From assembly GCA_018817515.1 (NCBI GenBank), contig JAHIUD010000032.1, positions 99,309-163,308 of the forward strand: a stretch of DNA of 64,000 nt, written 5' to 3'. Under the pieces are notes generated by a model. That model ran no database searches and was not told where the DNA came from. It worked only from the letters and a program-made list of their open reading frames with translations. The translations under genes were made by a program, and so were the position numbers. The first letter of the stretch is position 1. Every line of letters starts with the position of its first letter. Source of the DNA: Pseudomonadota bacterium. Its GTDB lineage: Bacteria; Desulfobacterota; Desulfovibrionia; Desulfovibrionales; Desulfovibrionaceae. Below, piece by piece: positions 33,119 to 41,308 of the stretch.

Positions 33119-34648
33119 TTAGCGACCGGCGTGCTTGACGCCGAGGATGTCCATCTCGGTATCGGAGAGGCCAACCGCGCGAAGCTTGTCGCGGTTGCCG
33201 CGCAGGCTCTCGATGGAGTTGAGGCCCATGCCGCCGAGCATTTCTTCGATCTCGTGGCCCCAGGCGTGCACCAGGTTGACCATCTTCTTGGCCGCGATGT
33301 CCGGGTTCTGGCGCTTGGCCAGCTTGGCGTCGTTGGTGGCGATGCCCCAGGGACACTTGCCGGTGTAGCATTTGCCGCAGAGCGTGCAGCCAACGGCCAA
33401 AAGCGCCGCAGTGGCGAAGTAGCAGGCGTCCGCGCCAAGCGCGATGGCTTTCACAACGTCGGCGCTGCAGCGGATGCCGCCAGCGGCCACGATGGACGCG
33501 CGGTTGCGGATGCCTTCGTCGCGCAGGCGCTGGTCCACCTGGGCCAGGGCCAGCTCAATGGGGATGCCCACGTTGTCGCGGATCATGCCCGGAGCAGCGC
33601 CCGTGCCGCCGCGCATGCCGTCGATGGCGACGATGTCGGCTCCGGCGCGCACGATGCCCGAGGCGATGGCGGCGACGTTGTGCACCGCGGCGATCTTCAC
33701 GCTGACGGGCACGCGGTACTCGCTGGCCTCCTTCAGGGCGAAGATGAGCTGGTGCAGGTCTTCAATGGAATAGATGTCGTGGTGCGGCGCAGGCGAGATT
33801 GCGTCGGATCCGAGCGGCACCATGCGCGTGACGGACACCATCTCGTTGATCTTCTCGCCGGGCAGGTGCCCGCCGATACCGGGCTTGGCGCCCTGGCCGA
33901 CCTTGATCTCGATGCCCGCGCCAGCGTTCAGGAAGTCGCGGTGCACGCCGAAACGTCCCGAGGCCACCTGGACGATGGTGTTCTTGCCATACTGGTAGAG
34001 GGTCTTATGCAGACCGCCCTCACCGGTATTGTAGCAGATGCCGAGCTCGGTGGCGGCGCGCGCCATGGCCACGTGCAGGTTGAAGTTGATGGAGCCGAAG
34101 CTCATGGCCGAGAACATGAGCGGGTAGTTCAGCTCGATGTTCGGGGAGAGCTTGGTCTTCAACTTCGGTGTGCCGTCCTTGGACTTGCCGAACTCAAGCT
34201 TCACCGGCTTGGCGCCCAGGAAGGTCTTGAGCTCCATGGGTTCGCGCAACGGGTCGATGGACGGGTTGGTGACCTGGCTGGCGTCGAGCAGGAGCTTATC
34301 CCAGTAAACCGGGATGTTTCCCACAGGGCTGCCCATGCCGGTCAGCAGCACGCCGCCGGTGTCCGCCTGTTTGTAGATGTATTTGATGAACTCCGGCTTC
34401 CAGAGGGCGTTGTCCTTGAATTCGGACTTCTTCTTCTGGATCAGAAGCGCTGAGGTGGGGCAAAGCGCTTCGCAGCGGTGGCAGCCGACACACTTGGCGT
34501 TGTCGTGCATGACCTTCTGGCGCGACTCATCCCAGTAGTGCGCATCGTATGCGCACTGCCGGATGCAGACCTTGCAGTTGATGCAGGCGTCCTTGTCGCG
34601 GACAATGGAGAAATCGTGGTAGTTTCGGTTGATCGGTTGGAAAAGCAA
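33119..34648 (-). CDS. Glutamate synthase FMN subunit with ferredoxin domain
   Basis: The 509-residue protein has an N-terminal two-cluster ferredoxin domain (CINCKVCIRQC and CVGCHRCEALC) and then the FMN-binding glutamate synthase barrel: SAMSFGSIN, GEGGLH, GQGAKPGIGGHLPGEK, DGMRGGTGAAPG, AAGGIRCSADVVKA and a cysteine motif CTLCGKCYTGKCPWG for a Fe-S centre. This is the catalytic subunit of the archaeal-type glutamate synthase. I chose TTG 34648 (MLFQPINRN) because GCGAGG lies eight bases before it; TTG 34723 would add a poorly conserved leader without a ribosome site. It is the first gene of the operon. Confidence 0.9.
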   Translation of the reverse strand: MLFQPINRNYHDFSIVRDKDACINCKVCIRQCAYDAHYWDESRQKVMHDNAKCVGCHRCEALCPTSALLIQKKKSEFKDNALWKPEFIKYIYKQADTGGVLLTGMGSPVGNIPVYWDKLLLDASQVTNPSIDPLREPMELKTFLGAKPVKLEFGKSKDGTPKLKTKLSPNIELNYPLMFSAMSFGSINFNLHVAMARAATELGICYNTGEGGLHKTLYQYGKNTIVQVASGRFGVHRDFLNAGAGIEIKVGQGAKPGIGGHLPGEKINEMVSVTRMVPLGSDAISPAPHHDIYSIEDLHQLIFALKEASEYRVPVSVKIAAVHNVAAIASGIVRAGADIVAIDGMRGGTGAAPGMIRDNVGIPIELALAQVDQRLRDEGIRNRASIVAAGGIRCSADVVKAIALGADACYFATAALLAVGCTLCGKCYTGKCPWGIATNDAKLAKRQNPDIAAKKMVNLVHAWGHEIEEMLGGMGLNSIESLRGNRDKLRAVGLSDTEMDILGVKHAGR

Positions 34649-34745
34649 AACCGGTACCTCGCTCCAAATGGTTTGGCTGTATGTGCCGAAAATCCCTCTC
34701 CCCCGCCCAGGAAAAATTCCCAAGGCAACCAGGAAAGGGGTCGAC

Positions 34746-34774
34746 AGAAAATCACAAGGTCAACTTGCTGTCAA
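34746..34774 (-). promoter_or_regulatory. Candidate promoter of the glutamate synthase operon
   Basis: On the minus strand a perfect TTGACA (34774-34769) is followed after 17 bases by TTTTCT (34751-34746), a weak -10. A weak -10 with a good -35 fits a promoter that needs an activator. The transcript would have a leader of about 90 bases before TTG 34648. Confidence 0.45.
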
Positions 34775-34807
34775 CAAATGTTTCGACAAAATGATGGAAA
34801 TTGACAA

Positions 34808-34864
34808 AATTGTTGTGGCAGTGCGCCAAAAGTGTTGGCAACTTGCCAAGAAGTGACAACAATT
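34808..34864. promoter_or_regulatory. Nested inverted repeats, putative operator upstream of the glutamate synthase operon
   Basis: AATTGTTGT (34808-34816) and ACAACAATT (34856-34864) form a perfect nine-base inverted repeat. Between them, TTGGCAA-C-TTGCCAA (34835-34849) is a perfect 15-base palindrome, and TGGC-AGTGC-GCCA adds a third smaller dyad. The AT-rich setting is unlike the coding DNA around it. The palindrome is about 60 bases upstream of the -35 box, an activator-like distance. There is no gene in 34649-34906. Confidence 0.5.
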
Positions 34865-34906
34865 GAGGGTGTTCCGTGAAATTCAAGTCTGTGGAGAACT
34901 CAAAAA

Positions 34907-37477
34907 TCACGACTCTGTCGCCCAGTGCAGCAGGCCCAACGCGTGGGAATCCAGCAGCAGCGGGTGGTGCGGAAGGATGCGCACCGTGAAGCCGAAGCGA
35001 CCCGCCTCGGCAGGCAGCACCTCGCCGCGATACAGATGCCAGCCGCCGCCAAGATCCTTTTCAGGCGTCATGACCGAGGTCTTGCGCATGGTGAAGGCCG
35101 AGTCCTGGGCCACGGGCCCGTAGTATATCTCCACCTGCACATCGCGGGTGGTCAGCCCGTCGAGCTGCACCTCGGCCTCCACCAGCACCGGCTCCTCCAC
35201 AAAAACCTTCTCGTGGGTCTCGGTGCTGATGTTGCGAATGGACAGCTTGTTCCAGCTGGTCATGAGCTTCATGCGCCACTGGGCCAGGTCCTTGGCCGCG
35301 CCGAATTCATCGCGCACAAGGCTCTGGTAGTTACGGCATGATGGCAGGTAGGCCTTCTCAGTATAGTCCTCGACCATGCGGTGGGCGTTGTAGATGGGTC
35401 CCAGCTCCCGCAGGGCGCTCTTCATTTTGCGTATCCAGGTGCGCGGCAGGTTGCCGTGTCCGCGATCATAGAACTCCGTGAGCACGTCGTTCTCCATGAT
35501 GTTGAACAGGGTCTGGCTTTCCACGAAGTCCTGGTAGACGCTGTCCTCGTACTCCTCTCCCCTGCCGATGGCCCAGCCCAGGCTGTTGTCGGGGCGATAG
35601 GCCTCGTCCCACCAACCGTCCAGGGTGGACAGCTGCAGCACGCCGTTGGCCAGGGCCTTCATGCCGCTGGTGCCGCAGGCTTCGAGCGGGCGGCGGGGAT
35701 TGTTCAGCCAGACGTCGCAGCCCTGGACCATGCGGCTGGCGATCTTCATGTCGTAGTCTTCCAGAAAGACCATGGACAGGCGGCAGTCCTCGCGACGGCA
35801 CAGCTGCACCAGGTCCTGGATGATCTTCTTGCCCTCGTTGTCGTTGGGGTGGGCCTTGCCCGCGAAGATGAACTGCACGCGGCGCTCTGTGTTGGTCAAA
35901 AGGCGCACCAGGCGCTCCTTGTCCAGCAGCAGCAGGTTGGCGCGCTTGTACGTGGCGAAGCGCCGGGCGAAGCCGATGGTCAGAGCCTGCGGATCAAGCA
36001 CCTCGTCGGCCTGCTGCAGTTCCTTGTGGCGTGCGCCCTTGTCCATGAGCTGCTTGCGCAGGCGCTTGCGCACGAAGTCCACCAGCCGCTCGCGCAGGCG
36101 CTCATGGGTGCGCCAGAGCTCGGCATCGGGGATGCCTTCGGCCTGGTTCCACACGCGCACGCAGTCCGAGTCCTCGCGCCAGTTGCCCAGGTAGCGGTCG
36201 TAGAGGATGGCCATGTCCGTGGCCACCCAGGTGGGCGTGTGCACGCCGTTGGTGATGGCCCCGATGGGCACGTCCTCCACGGGATTCTGGGGCCAAACCT
36301 TCTGCCACATATTCCGGGAGACCTCGCCGTGCAGCTTGGACACGCCGTTTGAGAAGCGCGAGAGCCGAAGCGCCAGCACGGTCATGCAGAACTGCTCGCC
36401 CTCGTCGCGCGGGTCCTCGCGGCCAAGGGCCAGAAATACCTTGAAGGCCAGGTTCAGCTTGCGCGCGTATTCCTCGAAATAGGCGTGCATCAGTTCCGGG
36501 GGGAAGCGGTCATTGCCCGCAGGCACCGGGGTGTGCGTGGTGAACACGCTGGAGGAGGCGGTGAGCTCAGACGCAGCCTCGAAGGACAGGCCGTGGTCCT
36601 GCATGTACACGCGGATGCGTTCCAGACCGGCAAAGGCAGAGTGCCCCTCGTTCATGTGGATGACCATGGGCTTTACGCCCAGGCAGGCCAGGGCCCGGAT
36701 GCCGCCGATGCCGAGCAGGATCTCCTGCTGCAGGCGCATCTCAAGTCCGCCGCCATACAGGCGCGAGGTGACGGCGCGAAGAAAGGGCGGATTCTCCGGC
36801 ACGTTGGAGTCCAGCAGGTACAGGCGCACCTTGCCAACGTGCACCTCCCAGACACGGGCGTGCAGGGGCTGCCCCTGGCAGTCCACGCAGATCACGCAGG
36901 GGTTGCCGTCCTGGCCCAGGGCGGGGCGTATGGGCATCTGCTCGAACTCGTGGTCCGGGTAGCGCTCCTGCTGCCAGGCGTCGGGGGTCATGTACTGGCG
37001 GAAATAGCCCTCGCGGTAGAGCAGGCCCACACCCACCAGGGGGATGTTCAGGTCGCTGGCGGACTTCAGGTGGTCGCCCGCCAGAATGCCCAGGCCGCCG
37101 GAGTAGATGGGCAGGCACATGGCGATGCCGTACTCCAGGCTGAAATAGGCCACACAGGGCGAATCCTCGCGTCCGGCGGGAAACTTGAAGGCCGAGTGCT
37201 TGCGCGCCAGGTAATGATCCAGGGAGCGTTTGGCGTCGGCCAGGCGCTGGATGAAGAAGTCGTCGCGGGCCAGCTCCTCGATGCGGCGCTGGGGCAGCCG
37301 ATTCAAAAGCAGCACCGGGTTCTGCTGGCAGGTCACCCAGAGGTTGTGGTCGATGGTGGTGAAAATGTTCGTCAGGTCGTTGTTCCAGGAGAACCAGAGG
37401 TTGGTCGCGATGTCCCACAAAGGCTCCAGCTTGGGGGGCAGTTTGGGGACGACACTGAATACGCGCAAAGCCTGCAT
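34907..37477 (-). CDS. glgP: Alpha-glucan phosphorylase
   Basis: This 856-residue GT35 enzyme releases glucose 1-phosphate from glycogen or maltodextrin. It starts with the domain typical of the AgpA-like group (PLWDIATNLWFSWNNDL) rather than the longer plant/animal type. Conserved blocks include YFSLEYGIA, MHACLP-type contacts near CLPIYSGGLGILAGDH, FHMNEGHSAF-like IHMNEGHSAFAGLER, FAGKAHPND and the PLP lysine in EACGTSGMKALANGV. AAGGAG lies just before ATG 37477. It suggests that the cell stores or uses glycogen. Confidence 0.94.
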   Translation of the reverse strand: MQALRVFSVVPKLPPKLEPLWDIATNLWFSWNNDLTNIFTTIDHNLWVTCQQNPVLLLNRLPQRRIEELARDDFFIQRLADAKRSLDHYLARKHSAFKFPAGREDSPCVAYFSLEYGIAMCLPIYSGGLGILAGDHLKSASDLNIPLVGVGLLYREGYFRQYMTPDAWQQERYPDHEFEQMPIRPALGQDGNPCVICVDCQGQPLHARVWEVHVGKVRLYLLDSNVPENPPFLRAVTSRLYGGGLEMRLQQEILLGIGGIRALACLGVKPMVIHMNEGHSAFAGLERIRVYMQDHGLSFEAASELTASSSVFTTHTPVPAGNDRFPPELMHAYFEEYARKLNLAFKVFLALGREDPRDEGEQFCMTVLALRLSRFSNGVSKLHGEVSRNMWQKVWPQNPVEDVPIGAITNGVHTPTWVATDMAILYDRYLGNWREDSDCVRVWNQAEGIPDAELWRTHERLRERLVDFVRKRLRKQLMDKGARHKELQQADEVLDPQALTIGFARRFATYKRANLLLLDKERLVRLLTNTERRVQFIFAGKAHPNDNEGKKIIQDLVQLCRREDCRLSMVFLEDYDMKIASRMVQGCDVWLNNPRRPLEACGTSGMKALANGVLQLSTLDGWWDEAYRPDNSLGWAIGRGEEYEDSVYQDFVESQTLFNIMENDVLTEFYDRGHGNLPRTWIRKMKSALRELGPIYNAHRMVEDYTEKAYLPSCRNYQSLVRDEFGAAKDLAQWRMKLMTSWNKLSIRNISTETHEKVFVEEPVLVEAEVQLDGLTTRDVQVEIYYGPVAQDSAFTMRKTSVMTPEKDLGGGWHLYRGEVLPAEAGRFGFTVRILPHHPLLLDSHALGLLHWATES

Positions 37478-37653
37478 TGGGACTCCTTCATTGAACGGGG
37501 GTAATGACTTTTGAAGCATGCAGGGTATAAAGGCTGCGGAGAAAAAGCAAGAGCTCTTCCCGGACGCTCCCGCGTACCCTGCGCCCTGTCCAGCATTGAC
37601 ATGGCCGCAGTTTCCAGAGAAAGGAAAGCTCTTTGCATTATGGAGGAACACGC

Positions 37654-38136
37654 ATGGAGACGGCCCCCAAGACTGCGCCGCAGGCCCTTGATGTGCACGT
37701 GCTTTTTCTGCACCCCGTGTGGGATGAGCACAGGCTCGAATACGCCACGGACCACTCTGCCGGTCTTGACCTGCGCGCCTGCATCGACACCGACCGCCTG
37801 GACATCCCGGCCGGTGGCCGCGCGGCCATCCCCACGGGCATCGCCATCGAGATCCGCACGCCCGGCGTGGCCGGATTCATCTTCTCGCGCAGCGGCCTGG
37901 GCACAAAGGAAGGCCTGACCGTGAGCCAGGGCGTGGGCGTCATCGACCCGGATTACCGGGGTCAGCTCATCGTGTCCCTGCTGAACACTTCCGGAGCGTT
38001 GCGAAGTGTGGAACGCGGGCAGCGCATCGCGCAGCTCGTGTTCCTTCCCTGCTTCACAGCACGGCTGATCAAGGTCGACGAGCTCGGCGCCACACAGCGC
38101 GGCGCGGGCGGTTTCGGCCACACCGGAAAGATTTAG
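37654..38136 (+). CDS. dut: dUTP diphosphatase
   Basis: Dut hydrolyses dUTP to dUMP. The 160-residue protein has the five family motifs: AGLDLRA, SRSGLGTKEGLTV, GVIDPDYRGQL, RGQRIAQLVF and the C-terminal GAGGFGHTGK. The N-terminus is about ten residues longer than E. coli Dut. GGAGG lies seven bases before ATG 37654; TTG 37633 is upstream but poor. It begins a long plus-strand run; argD follows 21 bases later. Confidence 0.96.
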   Translation: METAPKTAPQALDVHVLFLHPVWDEHRLEYATDHSAGLDLRACIDTDRLDIPAGGRAAIPTGIAIEIRTPGVAGFIFSRSGLGTKEGLTVSQGVGVIDPDYRGQLIVSLLNTSGALRSVERGQRIAQLVFLPCFTARLIKVDELGATQRGAGGFGHTGKI

Positions 38137-38157
38137 CTTCCATATAAGGAGTACGTC

Positions 38158-39387
38158 ATGACCAAAACCCCGAGCCAGGCAGCAGGCGCCGCCTACGACA
38201 GCCTCGTCAGCCGGGACAAGAAAGTACTGTGCCAGACCTATGGCCGCTACCCCCTGGCCTTTGAACGGGCAGTGGGCTCGCGCCTGTTTGCTCTGGACGG
38301 CCGGGAATACGTGGACCTACTGGCGGGCATCGCCGTGGCCAACCTGGGCCACAGCCACCCGGAGCTGCTTAAGGTCATGTCCAGCCAGGCCCAGGACCTC
38401 ATCCACATCAGCAACCTGTTCTACCAGCCCAGACAGGTGGAGCTGGCCGAGAAGCTGCTCTCCACCTGCGCCTGCGACAGGGTGTTCTTCTGCAACTCCG
38501 GGGCAGAGGCCAACGAGGCGGCCATCAAGCTCGCTCGGCGCTTCATGCGCACCGTGCGCTACAAGGACGCGCATGAGATCATCACGCTCTCCGGCTCGTT
38601 CCATGGCCGCACCCTGGCCACGCTGACGGCCACGGGCCAGGGCGGGCGCATCAAGGAGGGCTTCGAGCCGCTGCCCGAGGGCTTCATCACCGTGCCCTTC
38701 GGGGACATCGAGGCCATGCGCGCTGCCATCGGCCCCAGAACCGCCGCCGTGCTCATCGAGATGGTCCAGGGCGAGGGCGGCGTGCTGCCCCTGCCCGAGG
38801 ATTACGTGCGCCAGATCCAGGACCTCTGCCGCGAGGCCAACTGCCTGTTCATGGTGGACGAGATCCAGACCGGCCTGTGCCGCACCGGCCGTTTCTGGGC
38901 GCACCAGCACTTCGGGCTCGAGCCGGACGTCTTCACCACGGCCAAGGGACTGGCCAACGGCCTGCCCATGGGCGCCATGCTGGCCAAGGAGCACGTGGCC
39001 CGGGGCTTTGCGCCCGGCTCCCACGCCACGACCTTTGGCGGCGGCGGCGTGCTCTCCGCCGTGGCCTCCAAGGTGGTGGACATCCTGCTGCGCGATGACA
39101 TGGCCGGACGCGCCAGGGACCTGGGCAACCTGGCCCTGGAGGCCTTCCGGAAGATTCAGGCCGCCCTGCCGGACAAGATCAAGACGGTTCGCGGCCTGGG
39201 GCTGATGATCGGCATCGAGCTGTCCGGCCCGGGCGAGGCGGTCCACGCCGAGCTGCGCGAGCGCGGCTTTGTCTGCAACCTGGCCCACGGCAAGGTACTG
39301 CGGCTGTTGCCGCCCCTTGTCATCAGCGCGGACGATCTGCTTGCCTTTGCTGCGGCTCTGGAGGATATTCTGAAGAAGGACATCTAA
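38158..39387 (+). CDS. argD: Acetylornithine aminotransferase
   Basis: This 409-residue class III PLP aminotransferase matches ArgD, which makes N-acetylornithine in arginine synthesis and may also act on succinyl-diaminopimelate. Motifs: ALDGREYVDLLAGIAV, FFCNSGAEANEAAIKLAR, GSFHGRTLATL, VDEIQTGLCRTG and the PLP lysine in TTAKGLANGLPMGA. AAGGAG precedes the ATG. Since dapL covers the diaminopimelate step, arginine is the likelier role. Confidence 0.88.
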   Translation: MTKTPSQAAGAAYDSLVSRDKKVLCQTYGRYPLAFERAVGSRLFALDGREYVDLLAGIAVANLGHSHPELLKVMSSQAQDLIHISNLFYQPRQVELAEKLLSTCACDRVFFCNSGAEANEAAIKLARRFMRTVRYKDAHEIITLSGSFHGRTLATLTATGQGGRIKEGFEPLPEGFITVPFGDIEAMRAAIGPRTAAVLIEMVQGEGGVLPLPEDYVRQIQDLCREANCLFMVDEIQTGLCRTGRFWAHQHFGLEPDVFTTAKGLANGLPMGAMLAKEHVARGFAPGSHATTFGGGGVLSAVASKVVDILLRDDMAGRARDLGNLALEAFRKIQAALPDKIKTVRGLGLMIGIELSGPGEAVHAELRERGFVCNLAHGKVLRLLPPLVISADDLLAFAAALEDILKKDI

Positions 39388-39417
39388 GGGCGAGACAACC
39401 GGGCGCAGGAGCTGACT

Positions 39418-39669
39418 ATGAGCATGGTGGAGGCGGTGGTCCAGCAACAACCGCTGGAAAACGTGGGAAAGCGCCCTGAAGGCGTTCCCGCTGAGCCGCA
39501 TCTGCCTGCCGGAAAGCCCCTGCGCTCGGTGCAGCCCCTGCCCATACCGCTGATCAGCCACAATGACACGCCCCGGCCACCCTTTGACGGGGAAGCCATG
39601 CGCAAGCAGGTGGCCTTGAGCAACGCCGAGATAAACGGCACCGGCATCATCGTGGACACCCACGCCTGA
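39418..39669 (+). CDS. Small protein of unknown function
   Basis: An 83-residue frame lies between argD and prmA with CAGGAG six bases before its ATG, a better ribosome site than prmA has. The product is proline-rich in the middle (LPAGKPLRSVQPLPIPLI), has no signal peptide, membrane helix or cysteine, and looks largely disordered. It fills a gap that would otherwise be over 300 bases. I do not recognise it; the ribosome site and spacing argue that it is expressed. Confidence 0.5.
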   Translation: MSMVEAVVQQQPLENVGKRPEGVPAEPHLPAGKPLRSVQPLPIPLISHNDTPRPPFDGEAMRKQVALSNAEINGTGIIVDTHA

Positions 39670-39719
39670 GCGCCTCCGACCGCGACAACACTCCAACACA
39701 CAACGGAATCATACCAGCC

Positions 39720-40613
39720 ATGACCATGTCCCTGCTTAAGATCGAGTTTTCGCTGCCCGCCGCCGACTATGACGAAGCCGTCGTCTTCCTGTCTGGAGCC
39801 ATCCAGCACGGCTGGGAGGAATCCCAGGCCGTGAACGGTACCACGCACTTCAGCACCTATCTGGAGAACCACGAGGCCGGGCATGATGTGGCCCGCCGCA
39901 TCAAGGAGCTCTGGCCGGACTCGGGCATCCGCACCGAGGAGAGCGAGAGCCAGGACTGGGGCCAGAACTGGCGCGAGTTCTTCACGCCCATCGAGTGCGG
40001 CGGACGCTTCGAGATCCTGCCGCCCTGGCTGTCCGAGGAAGGCCACGGCGACCTGACGCCCATCATCATCGAGCCCAAGATGGCTTTCGGCACCGGACAC
40101 CACCCCACCACCGCGCTCTGCCTGGCCTGCCTGGCTGATCTGTTCCGCGCAGGGCACCTTGCCGTGGGCATGGACTTCCTGGACCTGGGCACCGGTTCGG
40201 GCATTCTGGGCATCGGCCTAGCCAAGCTGGGCCTCACGGGCCTGGGCCTGGACATCGACCCCCAGGCCACGTCCTGCGCCGAGGAGAACGCCCAGGTCAA
40301 CAATGTGGCCGACACCTTCCGCGTGGCCGTGGGCGGCATCAACACCGTGCCCGAGGGCACCAGCTTTCAGGTCATCGTCGCCAATATTTTGTCCAAGCCG
40401 TTGATCTTCATGGCCCCGGACATCGTGCGCCGCATCACCCCCGGAGGCTGCCTGGCCCTGTCCGGCATCCTGGTGGAGCAGGCGCCGGACGTGATCCGGG
40501 CCTACGTGCGGCTGGGCCTGCCCGAGCCGGAACTGCGCGTGGAAGGCGAGTGGTGCGCCCTGCTCTGGACGCAGCTGCCCGCCCTTGCCGCTCCGGGAAC
40601 CCAGAGGGCCTGA
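39720..40613 (+). CDS. prmA: Ribosomal protein L11 methyltransferase
   Basis: PrmA methylates ribosomal protein L11. The 297-residue protein has an N-terminal substrate domain ending at QDWGQNWREFF, then PKMAFGTGHHPTTALCL and the SAM motif DLGTGSGILGIGLAKLG with GLDIDPQA, followed by VIVANILSKPL, the NxL catalytic-type motif. Two close Met codons (39720, 39726) are possible starts. Its stop overlaps the next ATG (TGATG). Confidence 0.93.
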   Translation: MTMSLLKIEFSLPAADYDEAVVFLSGAIQHGWEESQAVNGTTHFSTYLENHEAGHDVARRIKELWPDSGIRTEESESQDWGQNWREFFTPIECGGRFEILPPWLSEEGHGDLTPIIIEPKMAFGTGHHPTTALCLACLADLFRAGHLAVGMDFLDLGTGSGILGIGLAKLGLTGLGLDIDPQATSCAEENAQVNNVADTFRVAVGGINTVPEGTSFQVIVANILSKPLIFMAPDIVRRITPGGCLALSGILVEQAPDVIRAYVRLGLPEPELRVEGEWCALLWTQLPALAAPGTQRA

Positions 40614-41308
40614 TGTCGAAACGCTCCGAGACCATCCAGGGCCTTTTCCGCGTCCTTTCCGGGGCGCTGGGGCCGAGCCGCTGGTGGCCCGGAGAAACGC
40701 CCTTTGAGGTGGCTGTCGGCGCCATCCTGACCCAGAACACCAACTGGAAGAACGTCGAGAAAGCCATCGCCAATCTCAAGGCGGCAGACGTACTTACGGC
40801 CAAGGGCCTGCGTGCGCTGCCTGCGGCCAGGCTGGAGGAACTCATCCGGCCGGCCGGGTACTTCCGTATCAAAACCATGCGCTTGACAGATTTCCTGGAC
40901 TTTCTTGAGCAGGAATCTGGATTAGAGATCGAAGCTTTGGGGGATCAGAGTTTGGAGCAGTTGCGTCCAAAACTCCTGGCCGTGCGCGGCATCGGCCCGG
41001 AAACGGCCGACTCCATCCTGCTTTACGCCCTGGGCAAGCCGACCTTCGTGGTGGACGCCTACACCGTGCGCATGTTCTCGCGCCACGGCCTCATCCCCGA
41101 AGTCACCGACTACTATGAAGTGCAGGACATCGCCCAATCAGCCATTGCGTCCGCTGTCCAGGACGACAGCGCCACTGTGGCGGACTACAACGAGTTCCAC
41201 GCGCTCATCGTGCGCGCGGCCAAAGAGTGGTGCCGCAAGACCAAGCCGCTGTGCGCCCTCTGCCCCGCCCGCGCCCTGCTGCCCAACCCCGACGAGCTGC
41301 CGTCATGA
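40613..41308 (+). CDS. Endonuclease III-like DNA glycosylase
   Basis: This 231-residue protein has the helix-hairpin-helix GPD fold: GAILTQNTNWKNVEKAI, the hairpin VRGIGPETADSILLYALG, and the catalytic Asp in FVVDAYTVRM. Where endonuclease III has the lyase Lys in GRKTA, this has GPETA, so a single-function glycosylase is likely. The C-terminal Fe-S motif is incomplete: CRKTKPLC and CALC-type spacing give three cysteines, but the fourth is absent. The sequence resembles the MagIII/3-methyladenine glycosylase branch. The start overlaps the prmA stop; envC follows with an ATGA overlap. Confidence 0.85.
   Translation: MSKRSETIQGLFRVLSGALGPSRWWPGETPFEVAVGAILTQNTNWKNVEKAIANLKAADVLTAKGLRALPAARLEELIRPAGYFRIKTMRLTDFLDFLEQESGLEIEALGDQSLEQLRPKLLAVRGIGPETADSILLYALGKPTFVVDAYTVRMFSRHGLIPEVTDYYEVQDIAQSAIASAVQDDSATVADYNEFHALIVRAAKEWCRKTKPLCALCPARALLPNPDELPS

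Noticed and set aside
34790..34860. A sigma-54 promoter for the glutamate synthase operon
   Set aside because: Neither strand has a GG and GC pair at the needed ten-base spacing; the TTGGC and TTGCC elements belong to the palindrome.
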